From NCBI GenBank assembly GCA_964567785.1, contig CAZMOK010000107.1, positions 1-7,024 of the forward strand: a stretch of DNA of 7,024 nt, read 5' to 3'. Below the pieces are notes generated by a model, which saw only the letters and a program-made list of their open reading frames with translations, did not search any database and was not told the DNA's origin. The stretch is from CAZMOK01 sp964567785 (GTDB taxonomy: Bacteria; Bacteroidota; Bacteroidia; Bacteroidales; JAGOPY01). Below, piece by piece: positions 1-4,920 of the stretch (position 1 is its first letter; each line of letters starts with the position of its first letter). Position numbers and translations under genes: made by a program.

Positions 1-64
1 TGGTTGCTGAGTTAATGGGTTAATCAATGAGAAAGATAAATAAAAAAAGTGGGATGGTCAAGAT

Positions 65-113
65 GAAGTGTGAAGTGTGAAGCGTGAGATGTGAAGTGTG
101 AAGGGTGAAGTGA
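65..113. repeat. Tandem array, 7-bp unit GAAGTGT, seven copies
   Basis: Seven consecutive 7-bp units begin at 65, 72, 79, 86, 93, 100 and 107. They read GAAGTGT, GAAGTGT, GAAGCGT, GAGATGT, GAAGTGT, GAAGGGT and GAAGTGA. Substitutions occur but there are no indels, so the phase is kept throughout. The same word family returns in the same orientation at 3280-3321, more than 3 kb away. No gene overlaps it. Its function is unknown. Confidence 0.9.
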
Positions 114-123
114 TCTGTATTCT

Positions 124-165
124 CTCTTACCTCTTGCCTCTTACCGCTTCCCTCTTACCGCTTTG
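124..165. repeat. Tandem array, 7-bp unit CTCTTAC, six units
   Basis: Units start at 124, 131, 138, 145, 152 and 159: CTCTTAC, CTCTTGC, CTCTTAC, CGCTTCC, CTCTTAC and CGCTTTG. The 13-mer CCTCTTACCGCTT occurs twice, 14 bp apart (137-149 and 151-163), which shows a two-unit higher-order repeat. The last unit runs into CGCTTTGCGC (159-168), a 10-mer that also occurs at 3391-3400. Confidence 0.8.
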
Positions 166-176
166 CGCCCTTTCAT

Positions 177-193
177 GGACGGTGGACGGTGGA
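177..193. repeat. Short 7-bp tandem repeat GGACGGT
   Basis: Two exact copies of GGACGGT (177-183 and 184-190) are followed by a partial GGA. It is the third 7-bp tract within 130 bp upstream of the first gene, and each tract has a different unit. The rest of 198-251 is AT-rich with no further repeat that I can see. Confidence 0.6.
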
Positions 194-251
194 ACTTGTA
201 CCATTTATGTTAATTTATTAACACTCCCTTCCCTGTCTTGCCCAAATTTCA

Positions 252-259
252 TAAGTTTG
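252..259 (+). promoter_or_regulatory. Bacteroidota -7 promoter box for the LKR gene
   Basis: TAAGTTTG matches the Bacteroidota sigma-70 (ABfA-type) -7 consensus TAnnTTTG exactly. The last base of the box is 23 bp before the ATG at 282, so transcription would start near 265-267 and the leader would be only about 15 nt. No good -33 TTTG lies at the usual distance. The short leader leaves no room for a riboswitch, although this is a lysine-metabolism gene. Confidence 0.65.
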
Positions 260-281
260 GCAGCCCTAAAATGATCAAACC

Positions 282-1592
282 ATGAACACCAAAATCGGTA
301 TACGCCACGAGGATAAATACAAGATGGAACGAAGGGTGCCCCTTATTCCCAAACATGTGAAAAAACTGCTCCGCGAAGGCAATTTCGGCATACAGGTGGA
401 ATCTTCCCCAAAAAGGATCTTCACCGGCGGGGAATACGAAAAAGCCGGGGCCGGGGTGACCGGTTCACTGAAGGATTCATCGGTCATCCTGGGTGTGAAG
501 GAGATGCCGGTGGGGTATTTCGAGGAAGGGAAGACCTATATCTTCTTTTCCCATGTAATCAAGGGACAATCGTACAACATGCCCATGCTCGCCGACATGA
601 TGAAGAACAAATGCAACCTGATCGACTATGAGAAGATTACCGACGAGCAGGGGAAAAGGCTGATATTCTTCGGACGGTTTGCCGGACTGGCGGGTATGAT
701 CAACTCCTTGTGGTCGTTGGGGCAGAGGCTTAAATACTATGGCATCGAAACCCCTTTCCTGAGGATCAGCCAGGCGCATACCTATGCATCGCTGGAAGAT
801 GCAAAAAAGGACATATCCCTGGCAGGTATGGAAATTGCCAAAAACGGCCTGCCCGAAGAGATCTGTCCGCTCACCATCGGTTTCACCGGTTACGGCAACG
901 TGTCGAACGGAGCACAGGAAATTGCAGGACTGCTGCCTGTTAAAGAGATCAGTCCTCAGGAACTGCTCAATCTTAAAACAGAAAAGGGCCTTCCCACGAA
1001 TGTGGTATATAAAACAGTCTTTTACGAAAAAGATCTGTCGAAACCCAAAGATCCTGAAGGCGAGTTCGACCTTGCCGATTACTATGCCCATCCCGAAAAA
1101 TATGAAGACCAGTTCAGGCAATACATCCCGCACCTTTCAGTGCTGATGAACTGCATGTACTGGGACGAGCGGTACCCCAGGATCGTGACCAAAGACCACC
1201 TGGAAAAACTTTATAAGATGGGCAGGCCCAAACTGACAGTCATCGGCGACATAACCTGCGACCCTGACGGCTCCATTGAATGCACACACAAGGGCACTGA
1301 GATCGAAGACCCGGTTTTCGTTTACAATCCTTTCACCAGGGAACCGGCCATGGGTTTTGAGGGTGACGGGCTGCTGGTCATGGCGGTCGACATACTCCCG
1401 AGCGAGCTGCCTCGTGAATCGTCCATAGCATTCAGCGAAGCGCTTCTGCCCTATATCCCTGCCATTGCAACAGCCGATCTAGACAAGCCCTTCGGGGAGC
1501 TGGATCTGCCGGGGCCGATAAAAAGGGCCATGATCCTTCATAAAGGCGAATTGACCCCTGATTTTCAGTATATCCGGGACTACCTTGGATAA
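282..1592 (+). CDS. Lysine-ketoglutarate reductase-type protein (LKR, saccharopine-forming)
   Basis: This 436-residue protein aligns by eye, along its whole length, with the N-terminal LKR half of animal AASS. That enzyme condenses L-lysine with 2-oxoglutarate and reduces the product to saccharopine (EC 1.5.1.8 when NADPH-dependent). The alanine dehydrogenase/PNT-like N-terminal domain (about 5-130) has ERRVPL at 16-21, FFSHVIKGQ at 88-96, LIDYEKITD at 113-121 and GRFAGLAGMIN at 131-141. The Rossmann-like dinucleotide domain carries GYGNVSNGAQ at 203-212, and a conserved DITCDPDGSIE block lies at 323-333. There is no fused SDH domain; that partner is the next gene, 269 bp downstream on the same strand. 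ATG 282 is chosen because it sits just after the -7 box at 252 and gives the family's usual N-terminus. Family assignment is strong. Cofactor and physiological direction (degradation expected in bacteria) are inferred. Confidence 0.9.
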   Translation: MNTKIGIRHEDKYKMERRVPLIPKHVKKLLREGNFGIQVESSPKRIFTGGEYEKAGAGVTGSLKDSSVILGVKEMPVGYFEEGKTYIFFSHVIKGQSYNMPMLADMMKNKCNLIDYEKITDEQGKRLIFFGRFAGLAGMINSLWSLGQRLKYYGIETPFLRISQAHTYASLEDAKKDISLAGMEIAKNGLPEEICPLTIGFTGYGNVSNGAQEIAGLLPVKEISPQELLNLKTEKGLPTNVVYKTVFYEKDLSKPKDPEGEFDLADYYAHPEKYEDQFRQYIPHLSVLMNCMYWDERYPRIVTKDHLEKLYKMGRPKLTVIGDITCDPDGSIECTHKGTEIEDPVFVYNPFTREPAMGFEGDGLLVMAVDILPSELPRESSIAFSEALLPYIPAIATADLDKPFGELDLPGPIKRAMILHKGELTPDFQYIRDYLG

Positions 1593-1680
1593 TTTGTGAG
1601 CAGTGATCTAAGTAAAATAAGTATTGGGGAATAGTTTATGGAATTTACTTTCACGCAGAGAACGAAGAGAATAATGAGAG

Positions 1681-1783
1681 CGCAAAGAGGAAACAGGAAG
1701 GATATTTGGGAAAAAGCCCTGGCGATCTTTGCGGCAGGAAGGTACTTCGATTGATCAGGGAATGACTTTGCGTCCTTTGCGAG
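1681..1783. repeat. CTTTGCG words in the LKR-SDH spacer
   Basis: The 269-bp spacer 1593-1861 holds no gene that I can support. CTTTGCG occurs at 1727, 1766 and 1775; the last two form a 9-bp tandem pair (CTTTGCGTC, CTTTGCGAG). Its reverse complement CGCAAAG lies at 1681-1687, so the segment could fold back on itself imperfectly. The same heptamer occurs in the other + strand spacers at 161-167 and 3393-3399. I see no strong terminator after the first gene. The best promoter-like match before the second gene is TGACTTTG at 1763-1770, one mismatch from TAnnTTTG. Confidence 0.55.
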
Positions 1784-1861
1784 AAACACTTTAAAATAGA
1801 TAGTTCATAAGGATATTATTAACTAATAGAAATATTCAGCAAACATCAAAAACAGACCAGA

Positions 1862-3193
1862 ATGAAGAAAGTATTGATCTTAGGAGCAGGAATGGTCGTA
1901 AGACCCATTGTAAAGTACCTCCTCGACAAAGGTTATTTTGTTACCGTGGCAACACGGACCAAATCCAAAGCCGATGCCATGATCGAAGGACATGAAAACG
2001 GTGCATCGGTGGCCTGGACGGTCGACCGGGAGGAGGAGCTCGACCGGATGATCGCGGAACACGACCTTACCGTGAGCCTTCTTCCATATGCCTACCATGT
2101 TATGGTGGCGAAAAAATGCATTGCCCTGAAAAAGAACATGGTCACCACCTCGTACGTAAAGCCTGAGATGAAAGCACTGGACGAGCAGGCCAGGCAGGCC
2201 GGTATTATGATCATCATGGAGCTGGGGCTCGACCCGGGCATCGACCACATGTCGGCCATGCGGATCATCGACCATATCCACGACAAGGGAGGCAAGGTCG
2301 AGGAGTTCTATTCCATCACCGGGGCGCTGCCCGCTCCCGAGGGAAAAGACAATCCTTTCAACTATAAATTCTCCTGGAGCCCGAAGGGTGTTGTGCTGGC
2401 CAGCAAGAACGATGCAAGATTCCTGAGGCATGAAGAAGAAGTGTACGTACCGCCCGCCGACCTGTTCAAGGGCCCTTTCAAGGTTGATTTTCCCAACGTG
2501 GGCATGCTCGAGGTTTATCCCAACAGGGATTCCATGCCTTACATCGACCTTTACAGCATCCCCGAAACAAAGACCATGTACCGGGGCACCTTCCGCCATC
2601 CCGGCTGGTGCGAATCGCTCGACGCCATCAAGGCCATGCACCTGATAGACGATGAAAAGATGGACTTCACGGGCATGACCTACGCCGGTTTCGTGAACAA
2701 AATGATCGGCAAGGAGGGTGGCGACGCTAAACAGAATACGATCGAATTCCTGGGAAGCGGTTACGATACGGCTGTGAAGGCGCTGGAATGGCTGGGAATG
2801 TTCGACGACAGGCCCATGAACAGGGGAGAGGACACGCCTTTCGAGATCACTTCGGATGTGATGATCGACAAGATGATGATCGGCGATGATGAACGCGACA
2901 TGGTAGTTATGCAGCATACCTTCCTGGCAAGCTATCCCGGAGGTAACAAGGAAGTCATCAAATCGTCGATGCTCGATTTCGGAACACTGAAAACCGACAC
3001 TGCCGTGGCCAGGACCGTGGCCCTGCCGGCAGCTTGCGGGGTGGACATGATCCTGCAGGGCAAGATCGATATCAGGGGCGTACACATCCCGGTCATCCCC
3101 GAGCTGTACAACCCGATCCTCGACCAGCTCGAAACCATGAACATCAAGATGATGGAAGAGTTCGGGCTGCCGGAAAGTGAGAATATTGGTTAG
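1862..3193 (+). CDS. Saccharopine dehydrogenase, glutamate-forming type (SDH / Lys9-like)
   Basis: This 443-residue protein matches, over its full length, both yeast Lys9 saccharopine reductase and the SDH half of animal AASS. It would convert saccharopine to glutamate plus aminoadipate semialdehyde, or the reverse. The N-terminal Rossmann motif is GAGMVVRP (8-15). Other family blocks are SLLPYAYH (72-79), GLDPGIDHM (122-130), NPFNYKFSWSP (164-174), YPNRDS (219-224), RGTFRHPGW (241-249) and ERDMVVMQH (344-352). After the second beta strand it reads ATRT (30-33). Yeast Lys9, which uses NADP(H), has CRT at this place, whereas the NAD-linked animal SDH has an acidic residue nearby, so NADP(H) use is inferred here (EC 1.5.1.10 rather than 1.5.1.9). 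ATG 1862 begins directly at the Rossmann strand, as in the family. The gene follows the LKR gene and probably acts with it, but the 269-bp spacer leaves co-transcription open. Confidence 0.93.
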   Translation: MKKVLILGAGMVVRPIVKYLLDKGYFVTVATRTKSKADAMIEGHENGASVAWTVDREEELDRMIAEHDLTVSLLPYAYHVMVAKKCIALKKNMVTTSYVKPEMKALDEQARQAGIMIIMELGLDPGIDHMSAMRIIDHIHDKGGKVEEFYSITGALPAPEGKDNPFNYKFSWSPKGVVLASKNDARFLRHEEEVYVPPADLFKGPFKVDFPNVGMLEVYPNRDSMPYIDLYSIPETKTMYRGTFRHPGWCESLDAIKAMHLIDDEKMDFTGMTYAGFVNKMIGKEGGDAKQNTIEFLGSGYDTAVKALEWLGMFDDRPMNRGEDTPFEITSDVMIDKMMIGDDERDMVVMQHTFLASYPGGNKEVIKSSMLDFGTLKTDTAVARTVALPAACGVDMILQGKIDIRGVHIPVIPELYNPILDQLETMNIKMMEEFGLPESENIG

Positions 3194-3228
3194 CTGATGG
3201 CTGATGGCTTTATTGCCGCTATTGCCAG
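3193..3228. repeat. Short repeats touching the SDH stop codon
   Basis: GCTGATG occurs twice in tandem at 3193-3206, starting on the last base of the TAG stop codon. It is followed by TATTGCCGC and TATTGCCAG (3211-3228), a 9-bp pair. There is no convincing terminator hairpin here. Confidence 0.5.
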
Positions 3229-3254
3229 AATTGTCAAATTGTTTTCTTTAGATA

Positions 3255-3321
3255 CAGGGTGCTGGGTACTGGATTCTTGGTGAATCGTGAAACGTGAAGT
3301 GTGAGGAGTGAAGCGTGAAGC
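3255..3321. repeat. Continuous 7-bp phased tract, CTGGGTA drifting to AAGCGTG
   Basis: Read in one unbroken 7-bp phase from 3255, the units are CAGGGTG, CTGGGTA, CTGGATT, CTTGGTG, AATCGTG, AAACGTG, AAGTGTG, AGGAGTG and AAGCGTG, then AAGC. The unit drifts from a CTGG type to an AAGYGTG type without losing phase. The GTGAAGY part (3280-3321, six units) is the same family, in the same orientation, as the array at 65-113. Confidence 0.8.
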
Positions 3322-3347
3322 GAAAAATACCTCCATTTCTTGTTTCT

Positions 3348-3383
3348 CACAGATCCCGCAGATTTTTGCACGATTCCACAGAT
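3348..3383. repeat. CACAGAT/CGCAGAT word repeats
   Basis: CACAGAT occurs at 3348-3354 and 3377-3383, and CGCAGAT at 3357-3363. GCACGATT (3368-3375) between them resembles the unit of the array at 6850-6889. Spacing is irregular (9 and 20 bp), so this is a looser repeat than its neighbours. Confidence 0.4.
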
Positions 3384-3402
3384 TCTTCATCGCTTTGCGC
3401 TT

Positions 3403-3415
3403 AGCGCCTGGCGCT
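3403..3415. repeat. GC-rich interrupted palindrome AGCGCC-T-GGCGCT
   Basis: Six-base perfect arms flank a single T. It lies inside the GC-rich stretch 3391-3416, which starts with CGCTTTGCGC (also at 159-168) and also contains GCGC-TTA-GCGC (3397-3407). The one-base centre makes it more plausible as a DNA-level palindrome or a fragment of a larger intergenic repeat than as an RNA hairpin. No T tract follows, so a terminator is unlikely. Confidence 0.4.
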
Positions 3416-3445
3416 TGGCTATCAATACATAGAACACTGATGACG

Positions 3446-3471
3446 CGGATTAAACGGATTAGCGCGGATTA
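3446..3471. repeat. CGGATTA repeat, three copies
   Basis: CGGATTA occurs exactly at 3446-3452, 3455-3461 and 3465-3471, with 9- and 10-bp spacing. The last copy runs straight into the AACTYAG array. Confidence 0.6.
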
Positions 3472-3512
3472 ACTCAGAACTCAGAACTTAGAACTTAGAA
3501 CTCAGTACTTAC
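3471..3512. repeat. Tandem array, 7-bp unit AACTYAG, six units
   Basis: Units at 3471, 3478, 3485, 3492, 3499 and 3506 read AACTCAG, AACTCAG, AACTTAG, AACTTAG, AACTCAG and TACTTAC. Five of the six differ only by C/T at the fifth base. Confidence 0.9.
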
Positions 3513-3547
3513 TGCTGACTGACTTGACTGACGACTGGCGACTGTTC
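3511..3547. repeat. 7-bp ACTG repeat tract
   Basis: ACTG-headed heptamers start at 3511, 3518, 3527, 3534 and 3541: ACTGCTG, ACTGACT, ACTGACG, ACTGGCG and ACTGTTC. One 2-bp slip separates the second and third. It follows the AACTYAG array directly and is followed by a CT-rich stretch (3546-3580) with CCTCTT words, similar in composition to 124-165. Confidence 0.7.
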
Positions 3548-3582
3548 TTACCCTCTTCTTATCCTCTTATTTTCTACTCCGC

Positions 3583-3702
3583 GCTCCCATGCTCCCGCGC
3601 TCCCGTGCTCCCGTGCTCCCGCGCTCCCGCGCTCCCATGCTCCCATGCTCCCGAGCTCCCGCGCTCCCGCGCTCCCATGCTCCCATGCTCCCGCGCTCCC
3701 TA
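3583..3702. repeat. Tandem array, 8-bp unit GCTCCCNN, 15 copies
   Basis: Fifteen contiguous 8-bp units share an invariant GCTCCC core. The last two bases read, in order, AT, GC, GT, GT, GC, GC, AT, AT, GA, GC, GC, AT, AT, GC, TA. The order GC-GC-AT-AT occurs twice (3615-3646 and 3655-3686), so a 40-bp block was duplicated. It translates into proline/arginine-rich repeats in open frames (for example from 3589), which I regard as artefact. The array stops 14 bp before the -7 box at 3717 and covers the expected -33 position. Confidence 0.95.
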
Positions 3703-3716
3703 AAGCATATAATTTT

Positions 3717-3724
3717 TACCTTTG
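3717..3724 (+). promoter_or_regulatory. Bacteroidota -7 promoter box for the TerB/J-domain gene
   Basis: TACCTTTG matches TAnnTTTG exactly, 21 bp before the ATG at 3746. Predicted transcription would begin near 3730-3732. This argues against translation starting at the in-frame TTG at 3722, which lies inside the box. No TTTG is present at the -33 position, which is occupied by the last units of the GCTCCC array. Confidence 0.6.
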
Positions 3725-3745
3725 CCGAAATTTCATTTCGTGCGG

Positions 3746-4575
3746 ATGGACATAGTCATAACACTGCTGCTGATCATCGTGATCGTTTACCTGTTGATGA
3801 ACTACACAGGGAAGAAGTCGTCACGCAAATCTTCACAAAAAGAAGTAAAATCCCGAAAACCGCGAAGGAAGGGAAGATATGGCAAGTGGATAGGAGGGGG
3901 GCTTGGCTGGGCCTTCGGCGGGCCAATTGGGGGTATCCTCGGTTTTATCTTCGGTTCGATGTACGACGGTATGCAGAGCGGCGCCTATGAATACAGGACC
4001 ACACAACGCGGTGACTTCAGTGTGAGCCTCTTGGTCCTTGCTGCAGCCGTGATGCGCGCCGACGGCAAAGTGATGCGTTCGGAGCTGAGCTACGTAAGGA
4101 TGTTCTTCGAAAGAAATTTCGGTCCTGAGGAAGCAGGGAAGAACCTCTACCTGCTGAAGGAGATCCTGAAGCAGGACATCAACCTCCGGGAAGTATGCAT
4201 GCAGATCCAGACTTACATGGAGTATGCATCCAGGCTGCAGTTGATCCACTTCCTCTTTGGCATCGCCCAGTCCGACGGTAAGTTCGACCCCAGAGAGGTG
4301 AATGTCATACAGCAGATCGCTCAGTACCTCAACATCAGCCAGCCCGACTTCGACTCCATCAAGGCCATGTTCATAAAGGATACCAAAAGCGCTTACAGGA
4401 TCCTTGAAATAACACCCGATGCCACCGACGAAGAGATCAAGAAAGCCTACCGAAAAATGGCTGTCAAGTACCATCCCGACAAAGTATCCCACCTGGGCGA
4501 GGACGTCCAGAACGCCGCCAAGGTTAAGTTCCAGAAGGTCAGTGAAGCCTACGAACAGATCAAGAAGGAAAGAGG
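3746..4575 (+). CDS. DjlA-like membrane-anchored TerB/J-domain co-chaperone (3' end lost in gap)
   Basis: At least 277 residues are visible before the run of N. The order is a hydrophobic N-terminal segment (about 3-18), a basic linker (22-47), a glycine-rich hydrophobic segment (48-72, with GKWIGGGLGW and GGPIGGILGF), a TerB-like helical domain (about 90-205, with MRADGK and QSDGKFDPRE) and a J domain (about 214-277) with the HPD triad at 243-245. This order matches DjlA, whose J domain stimulates the DnaK ATPase at the membrane. DjlA also ends shortly after AYELIK; here AYEQIKKERG meets the gap, so the stop codon was probably only a few residues further on. The ATG at 3746 fits the promoter at 3717; upstream in-frame TTG (3722) and GTG (3740) lie too close to or inside it. 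An extra membrane segment before the usual glycine-rich one is slightly unusual. The client process is unknown. Confidence 0.88.
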
Positions 4576-4675
4576 NNNNNNNNNNNNNNNNNNNNNNNNN
4601 NNNNNNNNNNNNNNNNNNNNNNNNNNNNNNNNNNNNNNNNNNNNNNNNNNNNNNNNNNNNNNNNNNNNNNNNNNN
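4576..4675. other. Assembly gap, exactly 100 N
   Basis: The run is exactly 100 N, a conventional placeholder for a gap of unknown size. The true distance and reading-frame relation between the two sides are therefore not known. The open frame that crosses it joins two unrelated proteins and should not be treated as one gene. The missing piece should hold the end of the J-domain gene, any spacer, and the start of the next gene. Confidence 0.97.
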
Positions 4676-4897
4676 TGTGCCCCCGGTAATGAACGTTTCC
4701 AGGCCGATCCCCCGGGGTTCTTCTTCGGGCTGTGGCACGGTTTTATTTCGCTGGTAACCTTTATCGTGAGTCTCTTCAACGAGAGTGTCGACATTTACCA
4801 GGTAAACAACGGGGGAAAACTTTACGATTTCGGCTTCATCCTGGGTGCTGCGATCTTTTACGGAGGGGGGATCTTTGGTTCCAAACGGAGAAGGTAG
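4676..4897 (+). CDS. C-terminal part of a small conserved membrane protein or lipoprotein (5' end lost in gap)
   Basis: Seventy-three residues remain before the TAG at 4895-4897. They begin with CAPGNERF, continue through GFFFGLWHGFISLVTF and SLFNESVDIYQVNNGG, then YDFGFILGAAIFYGGG, and end in a basic SKRRR tail. This is not J-domain or TerB sequence. From memory it resembles a family of short (about 100-120 residue) bacterial proteins of unknown function with a WHG...SLF...YxVNN...DFG(F/Y)xxG pattern, often starting with a signal or lipoprotein peptide. Two hydrophobic stretches are visible, about 16-33 and 51-66 of the fragment. The missing N-terminus probably carries a signal sequence, so the leading Cys need not be the lipidated one. 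It follows the co-chaperone gene on the same strand; whether they are co-transcribed cannot be told across the gap. Confidence 0.7.
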   Translation, partial: CAPGNERFQADPPGFFFGLWHGFISLVTFIVSLFNESVDIYQVNNGGKLYDFGFILGAAIFYGGGIFGSKRRR

Positions 4898-4920
4898 GCT
4901 CTTTTAATCGTAAAAGGTCC
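4897..4920. terminator. Possible bidirectional terminator hairpin between convergent genes
   Basis: CTTTTA (4901-4906) and TAAAAG (4911-4916) are perfect inverted arms around the loop ATCG. They can extend outward by a T-G wobble, one mismatch and two G-C pairs (GG at 4897-4898 with CC at 4919-4920). The structure overlaps the last codons and stop of the porin and touches the stop of the small gene. The genes end 6 bp apart, so one shared structure could serve both. The core stem is AU-rich and there is no classic separate U tract, so the call is moderate. Confidence 0.4.

Noticed and set aside
260..281. Lysine riboswitch or T-box upstream of the lysine gene
   Set aside because: The promoter box at 252 leaves a leader of only about 15 nt, too short for any known lysine-sensing RNA. 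The upstream DNA is tandem repeats.
477..1133. A 218-codon open frame antisense to the LKR gene
   Set aside because: It lies wholly within a clear LKR gene and shows no domain or start context of its own.
1880..3085. A 401-codon open frame antisense to the SDH gene
   Set aside because: The sense strand encodes a full, recognisable SDH. The antisense product is His- and Val-rich with no family resemblance, as expected for the complement of a GC-biased gene.
3403..3415. Intrinsic terminator for the SDH gene
   Set aside because: The palindrome is about 210 bp past the stop, has a one-base centre and lacks a following T tract.
3583..3702. CRISPR-like array
   Set aside because: The units are 8 bp and contiguous, with no spacers, and no cas gene is visible.
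3722..3745. Longer co-chaperone start at TTG 3722
   Set aside because: The TTG lies inside the exact TAnnTTTG box, so it would not be transcribed from that promoter. ATG 3746 gives a normal membrane-anchor N-terminus.
3589..3990. Open frame encoding LPRSRAPM-type octapeptide repeats
   Set aside because: The repeat part is only the translation of the 8-bp GCTCCCNN array, and the rest is an off-frame reading of the co-chaperone gene.
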